Shown: positions 51,588-60,231 of the stretch, one piece after another
How the letters are laid out: every line of letters begins with the position of its first letter
Numbering within the stretch: the first letter of the stretch is position 1
From: CAZRCZ01 sp964598765
Lineage (GTDB): Bacteria > Sumerlaeota > Sumerlaeia > MVZB01 > JAJFLK01
Direction of reading: 5' to 3'
Assembly: GCA_964598765.1 (NCBI GenBank)
Contig: CAZRCZ010000016.1
Location: forward strand, 54,064-118,063
DNA length: 64,000 nt
The notes under the pieces: generated by a model
Seen by the model: the letters and a program-made list of their open reading frames with translations, nothing else
What the model was told of the DNA's origin: nothing
Databases searched by the model: none
Position numbers and translations under genes: made by a program

Positions 51588-52659
51588 AGACGTATTCGAC
51601 TTCCTGCCGCGTCAGATGCGGATACATCGGGAGAGAAACGATCTCCTCGACGATTTTCTCCGCGACGGGGAACATTCCCGCCTTGAATCCATACTCGCGG
51701 AAGGCGGGCTGAAGGTGTAGCGCAATCGGATAATGAAGTCCCGTCGAAATTCCCTTTGCGCTCAAGTGTTCCATCAACTTGTCGCGGTTGGCGAGACGGA
51801 TGACGTAAAGATGCCAGCAGGGAGTCGCTTCGGGAATCGCCCGGGGCAATTTGATTCCTTCCACGCCGCCCAACAATTCCTCATACCACCCGGCGACGAC
51901 CCTTCGCCTCGCGTTCCACTCGTCCAATTTTCTTAGCCTTTCGCGCAAGATGGCGGCGTGGAGCGAATCAAGCCGGTCATTGGAACCGAAAATTTCGTGG
52001 GTGTATTTTTCGAGCCGCCCGTGGTTGGTGAACATGCGAACGTATTTGTCCACCGCGGGATCGTCGGTGACGACCGCGCCGCCGTCGCCGAACGTTCCCA
52101 AATTTTTTGAGGGGAAAAACGAAAGGCAGGCGGCCAGTCCGAATGTTCCGACGGGCTTGCCTCGATAAGCCGCGCCCTGCGCCTGCGCGCAATCCTCAAT
52201 CAGCGGAACCCTGTGTTTTTGCGCGATGGCCGTCAGCGCGTTGAGTTTGGCGGGCAGGCCGTAGAGATGGACGGCAATGATCGCGCGCGTTCGGGGGGTA
52301 ATCGCCGCCTCGACCGCTGAAGGGTAGATCGTATAAGTTTCCTCGATGTCGCAAAAAACAACCTTGGCTCCCGCTTGGTGAATCGCCTCGGCGGTTGGAA
52401 ACGCCGTGTGAACCGTGGTGATGACTTCATCCCCCGGAGAAATCTTCAACGACCGCAGGGTCGTGGAGATTGCCGTCGTACCGTTGGCGACGCCGCAGGC
52501 GAACTTGCGCCCGAAACTTTGCGTCAGAGCCTGCTCGAAATCCTTGACCGGCTTCCCGCCGATGAACCACGAATTTTCAATGACGGTCCGCATCGCGCCG
52601 TCAATTTCATTTTTGATTTCCTCGTATTGAGGTTTGAGGTCAACAAACTGAACTTTCAC
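51556..52659 (-). CDS. DegT/DnrJ/EryC1 family sugar aminotransferase
   Basis: 367-aa PLP-dependent aminotransferase. I choose GTG 52659, seven bases after GGGAG, because the protein then begins KVQFVDLKPQY as family members do; ATG further upstream adds 34 unsupported residues. PLP-site features: the phosphate-binding GTTAIS, LIEDCAQAQGA with the aspartate contacting the pyridine nitrogen, and the lysine in FFPSKNLGTFGDGG. DegT enzymes aminate a keto-nucleotide sugar, the step done by ArnB in 4-amino-4-deoxyarabinose synthesis. Together with the ArnT-like, GT2 and LAB_N genes downstream it indicates an amino-sugar decoration of lipid A or a similar glycolipid. ArnA/UGD-type genes are not in the window. 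Confidence 0.92.
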   Translation of the reverse strand: MKVQFVDLKPQYEEIKNEIDGAMRTVIENSWFIGGKPVKDFEQALTQSFGRKFACGVANGTTAISTTLRSLKISPGDEVITTVHTAFPTAEAIHQAGAKVVFCDIEETYTIYPSAVEAAITPRTRAIIAVHLYGLPAKLNALTAIAQKHRVPLIEDCAQAQGAAYRGKPVGTFGLAACLSFFPSKNLGTFGDGGAVVTDDPAVDKYVRMFTNHGRLEKYTHEIFGSNDRLDSLHAAILRERLRKLDEWNARRRVVAGWYEELLGGVEGIKLPRAIPEATPCWHLYVIRLANRDKLMEHLSAKGISTGLHYPIALHLQPAFREYGFKAGMFPVAEKIVEEIVSLPMYPHLTRQEVEYVCEHVRSFIGK

Positions 52660-52778
52660 CGCAAAACTCCCGGTTGATTCGGAGATAAGAATGATCCGTC
52701 CGCGCGGCGAAATTTGCCCGAATCCACGCCGCGCTTGCCGAAATATAAACCCGATGAGCAAGATTGGATAGGGATAAT

Positions 52779-54674
52779 TCAGGATTTTGGACCGCTTTTT
52801 TTCTTTCCGTCCACGGCCTTTTTCAGATTGTATTCGACGTCCTGATTGCCGGGATCCAGCTTTCCCGCCACCTGAAACTCAGTGATGGCCTCGTCGAACC
52901 TCCCCAGACGAGCCAAAGCGACGCCCAGATTCAGGTGGAACGAAGCGTTGTCCGGCTTGAGTTCTATCGCCCGGCGGTAGGACTCAACGGCCTCCGCGAA
53001 TTTCTCTTGATTGATGAGCGTGTTGGCAAGGTTGAAATGGGCGTCGGCAAACTCGGGACGCAGGCGCGCCGCCTCGCGGTAGTTCGCCACGGCTTCATCC
53101 ATCTTCCCTTTTCCTCCCAATACCGTTCCGAGATTGTAATAAGCGTTGGCGTGGTTAGGTTTGTATCGGATTGCCAGACGATATTGTTCGATCGCTTCGT
53201 CAATTCTATCCATCTCGGTCAAAACCACGCCAAGGTTAAAATGGGCGTCAGGATATTCGGGACGCACCTCCATTGCCCTCCGGAACAGCTCGGCGGCTTT
53301 GTTCCGTTCTCCCTTGCGGCTGAAACCAACTCCGAGACCCGCGAGCGCCTCGGGGGAATCGGGCAATTTATCAGCCGCGTTCCCGAAGTATCGGATGGCC
53401 TCGTCGTTCTTGTTCTCTCCGAGCCGTATGAATCCCATTTGAAGGTTGGCGTTAAACGCTTGGGGATCGGTATGAAGCCATTGTTCATGAAAAGCGAGAT
53501 CGGTCTTGAAATAGGTCGCGCGATGGAAGGAAATGACAACACACGTCCAAGCAAGAATCCTACCCAACCAATCGAAGCCGGAATGGAAGCGCGAGTGGGG
53601 AATGAATTCCCCATGGAGCGACGCGGCCAAGGCGAACACGGCGAAAGACGACAGAAAAATATAGCGCTCGTCGTATTGGGCCTCCTGCCGCAGGAGGTTG
53701 GACGTCGGCAGGAGCGCGAGGAAAAACCACGAGAGCCAAAAGAATGCGACGGATCGTTTTTGTTTGCCGGAGCGGATCGCCAAATAGGCAAGGAGGAGCG
53801 TCGCCCCGTCCGCAAGGATCAGGCGGGGAACCGACGGCCAGCGCGCAAGCGTCGGCTCATAGACCAATTCCCATGTCGGCGCGAAAATGGTTTGCAACGC
53901 ATAGGCCGCGGCCAACGGCGGTCCCCAGAGCGTTCCGAACAAAAATTCGCCTCCACCGAAAAGTTTCCGGCGAATGGCGAAATATAGAATTAGAATCGGT
54001 CCCAGCGCAATATAACGCCGAACCCACCCGCCGACGCTTTTGCCGGGGGGATCGGGCGTAAGTTTCAAGAGATCGGCAAGAACGAACAGCGCGGGAACCA
54101 CGACCGCCTGCTCCTTGCTCAAGAGCGCTCCGGTGAAAGCAAGGATAGCGACGCCGCGCCATTTCGCGCCGCCGTTCAAGTGCGCGGCCATCGCGCCCAG
54201 AATCCATACCGCCGGCATGAGAGTCTCGCGTCCCGACGAAATTGGATACACGCACGATGACGCGACCGGGTGAATCGAGAACAGGACTGCGACGGCTGTC
54301 GCCTCGGCTTTGCCCAGTCCAAAAACGGGACGCCGCGCGAGGGCATAACCGAGCGCGGCTCCCAAACCCATCAAAACGGCGTTGAAAACATGAAATGGCC
54401 CCGGCCGCTCGCCGTGAATTGTCTTTTGCAGAAGAAGCGTCGTCCGCGTGATGGGACGGTAATAGGGGAGATTGTAGAAATGCCGCTCGGCGAAAATCCG
54501 CGCCACGTCGGAAACCGAATGAGGCGCGGCCTGCGCCTCGATCACTTCGTGGTCGTCGTAGATGAAGCCATTGCAGTAAGAGAGAATCGAATAAAACAGG
54601 GCTACCACGGCGAACAAGATCAGAGCCGTAAAGGAACCCCGCCGCTCAAATTTGTCCCTGATCCCCAATTCCAT
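52779..54674 (-). CDS. TMTC-like membrane protein with C-terminal TPR array
   Basis: 631-aa protein. Residues ~15-380 hold about ten hydrophobic helices with the loop-1 acidic motif FIYDDHEVIEAQ and YYRPITRTTLL, reminiscent of TMTC/POMT-type O-glycosyltransferases. Residues ~395-615 form about six to seven TPR repeats (for example NYREAARLRPEFADAHFNLAN). The same order, transmembrane GT-C domain then TPRs, is that of eukaryotic TMTC1-4. Bacterial versions exist but are poorly studied. A protein O-mannosyl-type role would fit an organism with large Thr/Ser-rich surface proteins, but this link is inference. It is upstream of and collinear with the amino-sugar cluster. Confidence 0.75.
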   Translation of the reverse strand: MELGIRDKFERRGSFTALILFAVVALFYSILSYCNGFIYDDHEVIEAQAAPHSVSDVARIFAERHFYNLPYYRPITRTTLLLQKTIHGERPGPFHVFNAVLMGLGAALGYALARRPVFGLGKAEATAVAVLFSIHPVASSCVYPISSGRETLMPAVWILGAMAAHLNGGAKWRGVAILAFTGALLSKEQAVVVPALFVLADLLKLTPDPPGKSVGGWVRRYIALGPILILYFAIRRKLFGGGEFLFGTLWGPPLAAAYALQTIFAPTWELVYEPTLARWPSVPRLILADGATLLLAYLAIRSGKQKRSVAFFWLSWFFLALLPTSNLLRQEAQYDERYIFLSSFAVFALAASLHGEFIPHSRFHSGFDWLGRILAWTCVVISFHRATYFKTDLAFHEQWLHTDPQAFNANLQMGFIRLGENKNDEAIRYFGNAADKLPDSPEALAGLGVGFSRKGERNKAAELFRRAMEVRPEYPDAHFNLGVVLTEMDRIDEAIEQYRLAIRYKPNHANAYYNLGTVLGGKGKMDEAVANYREAARLRPEFADAHFNLANTLINQEKFAEAVESYRRAIELKPDNASFHLNLGVALARLGRFDEAITEFQVAGKLDPGNQDVEYNLKKAVDGKKKSGPKS

Positions 54675-54689
54675 CCCTCTCCCCGAACG

Positions 54690-54794
54690 AATCCGCCATT
54701 AACAATAGCCGCCGATCCGCGCCGATTCACGCTGATTCTTGCAAGGTCGGAGTAAAGTTTGACCCCATTTCTCGATTTAGTTAGGCTTGAACCA
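54690..54794. repeat. One-sided periodic repeat before mqnE
   Basis: The stretch AATCCGCC...GATCCGCGCCGATTCACGCTGATTC (split into short units) shows a ~9-bp period typical of the intergenic repeats here. It lies between the divergent TMTC-like gene and mqnE. No second arm was found. The mqnE promoter should also be here but is not obvious. Confidence 0.45.
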
Positions 54795-55952
54795 ATGATT
54801 CTCGCTCCCACATTGACCACACCGTCCACTTCGTCCACTGCCGTTGAATGGAACAGCTTCGCCGATCCTTTTCTTGAAACGATCAACGCGAAACTAGACC
54901 GGAAGGAGAGGCTCACGCTCGACGACGGCGTCCGATTGTTCCGGACGCACGACTTGCTTGGACTCGGCGCGTTGGCCAATCGCGTCCGCGAGGCACGCCA
55001 CGGAAACAAGACCTACTACAACGTCAACCGCCACATCAATTACAGCAACGTTTGCGTGAATCACTGCCGGTTCTGCGCGTTTTACCGCTCCGACGCCAAC
55101 GCCCCCGGCGCGTGGACCTACAAGCTGGAGGAAATTTTCGCCAAGGCGGTGAACGACATGCCTCCCGACGGCGACGAATTGCACATCGTCGGCGGACTTC
55201 ATCCCGATCTTCCCTATGAATACTACCTCGAAATGCTTCGCGGCCTGAAACAACGCCTGCCGCGCGTTCACCTCAAAGCCTTCACCGCCGTCGAGATCGC
55301 GCATCTTTCCAAAATCGGCCACAAACATGTCAAGGCAGTCTTGGAGGATTTGATTCAGGCGGGACTCGGTTCGCTGCCCGGTGGCGGCGCCGAAGTCCTC
55401 ACGCCGAGCAGTCGCAAGGAAGTTTGCGGCGAGAAATTGACCGGCAAGGGATGGCTTAATATTCACCGGATCGCGCATCAGCTCGGCATCAAGAGCAATT
55501 CCACGTTGCTCTACGGCCACCGCGAAACGATCGAGGACCGCGTGGATCACATGATCCAACTCCGCGATTTGCAGGACGAAACCGGAGGTTTTCAGGTTTT
55601 CATTCCGCTGGCGTTTCATCCGGAAAACACCGAGATGAGCGAAATCCGCAAGCCGAGCGGCGCGACCGATCTCCGCATGGTCGCCGTCGGACGGCTCATG
55701 CTCGACAACTTCGACAACATCAAGTCGTATTGGATCATGGTCGGGACCAAGATCGCTCAACTCGCCCAGCATTTCGGCGCGAACGACGTGGACGGGACGG
55801 TCGTCGAGGAGACGATTTATCACATGGCCGGAGCAAAAACGCCCCAAGGCATGTCGGTCAAGGAACTGCAAAAACTGATCCGCGAGGCCGGCCGAATCCC
55901 CGTCCGCCGCGACACGCTCTACAACGAAATCCGAACTCCGGATGCGGCTTGA
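54795..55952 (+). CDS. mqnE: Aminofutalosine synthase MqnE (menaquinone biosynthesis)
   Basis: 385-aa radical SAM enzyme from ATG 54795 (TTG 54759 is a weaker alternative). The [4Fe-4S] motif is CVNHCRFC (Cys87, Cys91, Cys94) with NVNRHINYSNVC before and AFYRSDANAPGAW after it, the diagnostic MqnE context. GGLHPDLPYEYY and the late VGTKIAQLAQHFGANDVDGTVVEE also match. MqnE joins SAM-derived adenosine to the chorismate-derived 3-[(1-carboxyvinyl)oxy]benzoate in the futalosine route to menaquinone. mqnA, mqnC and mqnD are not in the window. It implies menaquinone-based respiration. Confidence 0.94.
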   Translation: MILAPTLTTPSTSSTAVEWNSFADPFLETINAKLDRKERLTLDDGVRLFRTHDLLGLGALANRVREARHGNKTYYNVNRHINYSNVCVNHCRFCAFYRSDANAPGAWTYKLEEIFAKAVNDMPPDGDELHIVGGLHPDLPYEYYLEMLRGLKQRLPRVHLKAFTAVEIAHLSKIGHKHVKAVLEDLIQAGLGSLPGGGAEVLTPSSRKEVCGEKLTGKGWLNIHRIAHQLGIKSNSTLLYGHRETIEDRVDHMIQLRDLQDETGGFQVFIPLAFHPENTEMSEIRKPSGATDLRMVAVGRLMLDNFDNIKSYWIMVGTKIAQLAQHFGANDVDGTVVEETIYHMAGAKTPQGMSVKELQKLIREAGRIPVRRDTLYNEIRTPDAA

Positions 55953-56021
55953 GCGCCGGTCCGATCTGAGTCGAACCCGAAATGTGGATTGACTCTTAAT
56001 CCGTTTCGAGAGGCACGTCCA

Positions 56022-56036
56022 ATCCTTCGAAAGGAT
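56022..56036. terminator. Hairpin between convergent mqnE and DUF4173 gene
   Basis: Perfect 6-bp ATCCTT/AAGGAT stem with a CGA loop, touching the stop codon of the minus-strand membrane protein gene. No clear T-run. Confidence 0.3.
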
Positions 56037-57547
56037 CACGAGTCGAGATGAGGAACAAGGTAGCGGCGCAACCGCGCACGACGAATGGACCAACCCCGCC
56101 AATCGGCCAAATTATTCTTCAGAATATCTTCGACCCTCACCAAAGCTTGGTTCGTTTGATGCCGACGATGGGGATCAAGGATTAGTTCATCTACACGATG
56201 AAGGGCCGGCAAGGCTTCCTCGCCCAATTCCGCCAAGTATAAAACATCTATGGAAGGACCTTCGCCGCGCATCTCCTTGCAGTGATTTACATTGTAATTT
56301 GCGATGTATGCTTCCAAGTTGATGAAGGAGCAAAGATACAAGACAGCGAGGAGGGTCAGGGCATTGACCTTTAGTAGCCAGCCGTTATCGCGCCCCGTAG
56401 CGAGCCGAATGATGATCCAAATCAAGCCCATCGCCACAATCAGCATCCAAATGCCCGCCGCCAAACGAAGCCGCGTCAACGTATAAACGGCGACGTACAG
56501 GTGCAATCTCCACGCGGCGGTGAAGGTGAGAAAAACATTTTGTCCCAGCCAGACGAACACGAGGCGGTGGGCGAGACGAATTTTGTCGCCGCGTTCTCCC
56601 GGGCGAAACGCGGCCAGCACAAATCCCGCGGCAAGGAGCGCCGTCGCAACCAAAGGATACGCTCCCCGGTGCGCGTATTCCGCGTGACTCAGACCCTCGG
56701 GGAGCCGCCGACCGGAAAACAGATAAGTTGCGTCGAGGAGCGTTTGAACGGCGAAAACCAAGTTAAACCACGCAAGACACCGCACAAGCGTTGCGTTCAG
56801 GAGAGAATCGCCGGGGGAAATTTTTGGTTTCAGGCCCATCGAAGAAACCGCCCGAGTCCACCCCAAGTCGAATTTTAGGCGAAAGGGACGGCAACGAAGC
56901 AATGTCCAAATAAACGCGGACCAAACCATCCACCACACCATACGATCAATGCCGGGCAAATCAAACCCCCGTAGGAAATCTCTGACGAGATCCATTTGCC
57001 GTTGGACCCAGATATCAATGATTGGATTGGCCATCGAGAATAAACCTACGAAGACCATGCTAAGCAAAATCGGAATCATCCAAAGGAAAGCGAACCGTTT
57101 GAGCGGGCGTGACAAATCCCACTCTTTGCCGGCTCTGCGCTTCCATGTTTGCCAATCCCTGATCGGACGCAAGATCATCTCTCGCGCAAAGCCCCCATAC
57201 GCCGCGATCCATGATCCAAACCCCGCAAACCATCCGAGCCGACCCGCCAAAGCAAGCGTTATAATCCCCATCCCTCCCAGCAGGGTTGAGATCAGTCCCG
57301 GCTGGAGAACCATGGCCACCGCCAAGCCGGCAAGCCCATTTAGAATGGCTATTCCAAGGCGCTTAAACGCAGTTCGGGGCCAACGCAAGACGGTGAGTGA
57401 CGTGATGAGGATCAACCATGCGCCCGCACTCCATCCAACGGGATGATGATAGAATAGGAAGTCGGCTCCCACGGCTCCAAGCAAAGTGAAAGCCGCCTGT
57501 CTCTTGGAACTCCAAATGCTGTTTCGGCAATTGGAAGCAAAGCTCAT
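56036..57547 (-). CDS. DUF4173 family multispanning membrane protein
   Basis: 503-aa protein with about eleven to twelve hydrophobic helices. The central motif LPEGLSHAEYAHRGAYPLVATALLAAGFVL is the DUF4173 hallmark; the loop AAWRLHLYVAVYTLTRLR that follows carries conserved basic residues. The C-terminal soluble region (about residues 400-503) starts at YNVNHC and has helical repeats. No function is known for DUF4173. It is divergent from the ThuA-like gene; the 169-bp gap between their starts should hold both promoters. Confidence 0.85.
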   Translation of the reverse strand: MSFASNCRNSIWSSKRQAAFTLLGAVGADFLFYHHPVGWSAGAWLILITSLTVLRWPRTAFKRLGIAILNGLAGLAVAMVLQPGLISTLLGGMGIITLALAGRLGWFAGFGSWIAAYGGFAREMILRPIRDWQTWKRRAGKEWDLSRPLKRFAFLWMIPILLSMVFVGLFSMANPIIDIWVQRQMDLVRDFLRGFDLPGIDRMVWWMVWSAFIWTLLRCRPFRLKFDLGWTRAVSSMGLKPKISPGDSLLNATLVRCLAWFNLVFAVQTLLDATYLFSGRRLPEGLSHAEYAHRGAYPLVATALLAAGFVLAAFRPGERGDKIRLAHRLVFVWLGQNVFLTFTAAWRLHLYVAVYTLTRLRLAAGIWMLIVAMGLIWIIIRLATGRDNGWLLKVNALTLLAVLYLCSFINLEAYIANYNVNHCKEMRGEGPSIDVLYLAELGEEALPALHRVDELILDPHRRHQTNQALVRVEDILKNNLADWRGWSIRRARLRRYLVPHLDS

Positions 57548-57716
57548 GGCTGAATGTCAATCTATCACAAGCGCTCCCAACTTCACAAGATCGCGCCAAC
57601 GCCGCATCTTCCCTCAACGCGGGCTTGACTCCACCGTTCCGCTCGCCGAAACTTGGGGCGCAGATGAATCGAACCGTAGCGTCCCGGAGGGCGCGAAGAT
57701 CAGGAAAGGAATTATC

Positions 57717-58553
57717 ATGAATTGGAAAAAGACTTCCGCATTGCTTGCGGGAATGGCGATTCTTGCCGCGACGCTCATTCCCAGCCTCGGCCATGCCGCC
57801 GACGCCAAGAAAGCCAAAATTCTCATGCTCACGCATTGGGAAAAATTCAAGCATCCGTCGCTTCCCGTCGGCGAGAAGATTTTGAAGGAAATGGGCGAAA
57901 AGAGCGGCGTTTTCGAGGCCGTTTGCATCGAAGGATACAAACAGGACCCCAAGAGCGCCGATCTCTCGATCATCACCGCAGATTATCTCAAGCAATTCGA
58001 CGCCATTGTTTTCTTCACGCAGGGCGATCCGCCGCTGACCGACGCCCAAAAGAAAGCGATCCTCGATTTCGTCAAGGGAGGCAAGGGAACCGTTCACATC
58101 CATTGCGGAACCGATAGTTTCTACAAATGGCCGGAATACGGCGAACTCCTAAGCGGAGCGTATTTCAAGACACATCATCCCAACGACAAGAAGCTCACCC
58201 TCAAGGTTGAGGACCCCAATCATCCCGCGACGAAAATGCTCGGCGGAAGCTGGACGCTGGCCGACGAGTTTTATCAATATCGCCCCGAATCCTTTTCGCG
58301 CGACCGCGTTCACGTCCTCTTGAGCGTGGACACCGACAAGAGCGATCTCGCGCCGCAACAGATGGAAAAGGGAGGGGATTATCCGTTGTCGTGGTGCCGG
58401 ATGGTCGAGAAGGGGCGATCCTTCACCACCGCGCTCGGCCATCGCGACGACGTCTGGACCGATCCCACGTATCAAGCCCACCTTCTCGGCGGAATCAAGT
58501 GGGTTCTCGGCCTTGAGCCGGGGGATGGCAAACCATCCGGCGCGAAAAAATAG
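57717..58553 (+). CDS. ThuA domain secreted protein
   Basis: 278-aa exported protein from ATG 57717, seven bases after AGGAAAGGA. The signal peptide runs to about LIPSLGHA. The mature part is a ThuA domain (class I glutamine-amidotransferase-like fold): KILMLTHWEKFKHPSL, FDAIVFFTQGDPPLTDAQKKAILDFVKGGKGTVHIHCGTDSF, and LADEFYQYRPESFSR. ThuA was named from trehalose utilisation, but secreted family members are common in bacteria that degrade polysaccharides. The cysteine of the amidotransferase nucleophile elbow is replaced by IHCGTDS, so catalytic status is uncertain. It is followed by an inverted repeat and then nnrDE. Confidence 0.87.
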   Translation: MNWKKTSALLAGMAILAATLIPSLGHAADAKKAKILMLTHWEKFKHPSLPVGEKILKEMGEKSGVFEAVCIEGYKQDPKSADLSIITADYLKQFDAIVFFTQGDPPLTDAQKKAILDFVKGGKGTVHIHCGTDSFYKWPEYGELLSGAYFKTHHPNDKKLTLKVEDPNHPATKMLGGSWTLADEFYQYRPESFSRDRVHVLLSVDTDKSDLAPQQMEKGGDYPLSWCRMVEKGRSFTTALGHRDDVWTDPTYQAHLLGGIKWVLGLEPGDGKPSGAKK

Positions 58554-58567
58554 ATAGGATCAACAAT

Positions 58568-58635
58568 GGACAGGCTTAACAGGATTGACAGGATTTCCGC
58601 ATTTTTGATCCTGTCAATCATGTAAATCCTGTCTA
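58568..58635. repeat. ACAGGATTG inverted-repeat element
   Basis: Left arm 58568-58596 with 9-bp ACAGGATTG units, right arm 58608-58635 as its reverse complement with about three mismatches over 24 nt, and an 11-nt centre. It forms a long hairpin between the ThuA-like and nnrDE genes. A fragment of the same unit (ACAGGAT) recurs near 62803. Confidence 0.85.
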
Positions 58636-58653
58636 AAAACAATTACGACCCTC

Positions 58654-60201
58654 ATGTTGAAAGTCGTCACCGCCGCGCAGATGAGACGGATTGATGCCGT
58701 TGCGATCCGCGAGCGGGGCATTCCGGGTCTGGAATTGATGGAACGCGCGGGAGAGGCTGTCGCCCGCGAAGTTGTCGAACGGTTCGAACCTCAATCCGTC
58801 GCCGTTGTCACCGGCAAGGGCAACAACGGCGGCGACGGGTTCGTCGCGGCGCGTCTTCTTCATCAGCGAAACGTCAAGACGACGGTCTTTGCCCTTTTCG
58901 GCGCGGACCAACTTTCCGGCGACGCGCTGGACAATTCCAAAAAGCTTCCGGGCGATCTTCCCGTCGAGATCATTTCGACCGCGGATTCCCTGCGCGAGCC
59001 ACTCCGCGGCTTTGATGTAATCGTGGATGCCATCTTGGGAACGGGATTGAAGGGACCAGTCACCGGATTCCTCGCGGACGCGATTGAAGCCGTCAATTCT
59101 ACTCGAATTCCCGTGGTGGCCGTGGATATTCCGTCGGGTTTGCTTGCCGATTCGCAATCGGTCGCCGCGCCGCTTGGTCCGCACATCCGCGCCGCGCTAA
59201 CCGTCTCGATGGGGCTTCCCAAAATCGGAATGGTTCTCGATCCGGGGATGCGCTCGGCGGGAGTCGTCACGGTTGCCGACATCGGCTTTCCCGACGATCT
59301 TTTGAGGGACCCCGCGATTTCAGCAAGCGTCATGGAAATCCAAGACGCCAAAGCGATGTTGCCTCCTCGTCCGCCTTGGGGAAACAAAGGGACGTTTGGG
59401 GGCGCTCTGATTTTAGGAGGAAGCGAAGGAATGACCGGCGCGGCGATTTTGGCCGCTCAAGCGGCCTCGCGGTCCGGCGTCGGGCTGGTTTACTCCTCCT
59501 ATCCGCGACCGCTCGGCGAAATCTTTGAATCGCATTTGATCGAGCCGGTCAAACGTCCCTTGCCCGGGGGCGAGCGATGGTTCACGGCTACTCACGTTAA
59601 AACCGCCTTGCGCGAATCGGAAAATGTTCAATCCGTCGCGCTGGGTCCGGGCATTGGTCAGCGTCCTACGACGGCAAAATTTGTTTCCGCCATGATTCGT
59701 GGAATTCAAGCGCCGATGGTGTTGGACGCGGACGCGATCAATTTGCTCACGTCTGATGTGAACGCTCTCAAATGCCGCGCGGGACCGACGATCCTTACGC
59801 CGCATCCGGGCGAACTGGCCCGGCTACTGAAATCTTCCGTCGCGGAAATCGAATCCAACCGGCTCGATGCGTGCATTTCTCTTTCCCGCGAGTTCAAGGT
59901 CGTCGTCGCGCTCAAGGGTTCGCAAACGATCATCACGACGCCCGACGGCCAACGGTTCATCAATCCCAGCGGCAACAGCGGTCTTGCCAAAGGGGGAAGC
60001 GGCGACGTGCTGACCGGCCTGCTCGCCGGATTGCTTGCTCAAGGTTGCCCCATCGCCGATGCCTCGCGACTGGGAGTTTTCCTTCACGGCCTTGCCGCCG
60101 ACCGCGCCGCGGCTAAACTCGGCGTTCGCGCCATGACGCCAAGCGACGTCATCGCAAATCTTGGCAACGCATTTCTTTCTTTGCGGAACGAAGCCAATTA
60201 A
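58654..60201 (+). CDS. nnrDE: Bifunctional NAD(P)H-hydrate epimerase / ADP-dependent dehydratase
   Basis: 515-aa fused NnrE-NnrD repair enzyme. The N-terminal YjeF_N epimerase domain (about residues 1-215) has VVTGKGNNGGDGFVAARLL, and its cation-binding Asp in VDAILGTGLKG. The C-terminal ribokinase-like dehydratase domain (about 235-515) has GGALILGGSEGMTGAAILAA, LTPHPGEL and the nucleotide-binding NSGLAKGGSGDVLTG. The enzyme converts R- to S-hydrates of NADH/NADPH and dehydrates them with ADP. Bacterial proteins usually have this domain order, so no oddity. The start ATG follows a repeat and has no strong Shine-Dalgarno. It converges with the second cytochrome gene. Confidence 0.94.
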   Translation: MLKVVTAAQMRRIDAVAIRERGIPGLELMERAGEAVAREVVERFEPQSVAVVTGKGNNGGDGFVAARLLHQRNVKTTVFALFGADQLSGDALDNSKKLPGDLPVEIISTADSLREPLRGFDVIVDAILGTGLKGPVTGFLADAIEAVNSTRIPVVAVDIPSGLLADSQSVAAPLGPHIRAALTVSMGLPKIGMVLDPGMRSAGVVTVADIGFPDDLLRDPAISASVMEIQDAKAMLPPRPPWGNKGTFGGALILGGSEGMTGAAILAAQAASRSGVGLVYSSYPRPLGEIFESHLIEPVKRPLPGGERWFTATHVKTALRESENVQSVALGPGIGQRPTTAKFVSAMIRGIQAPMVLDADAINLLTSDVNALKCRAGPTILTPHPGELARLLKSSVAEIESNRLDACISLSREFKVVVALKGSQTIITTPDGQRFINPSGNSGLAKGGSGDVLTGLLAGLLAQGCPIADASRLGVFLHGLAADRAAAKLGVRAMTPSDVIANLGNAFLSLRNEAN

Positions 60202-60231
60202 CCAACCGCCAAGAAAATTCCGAGCCGCGCC

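Noticed and set aside
52764..53987. 407-aa plus-strand frame opposite the TMTC-like gene
   Set aside because: Covers the TPR part of a convincing minus-strand gene and has no motif of its own.
54894..56102. 402-aa minus-strand frame opposite mqnE
   Set aside because: mqnE has a complete radical SAM motif set on the plus strand; the antisense frame reflects GC-rich codon bias.
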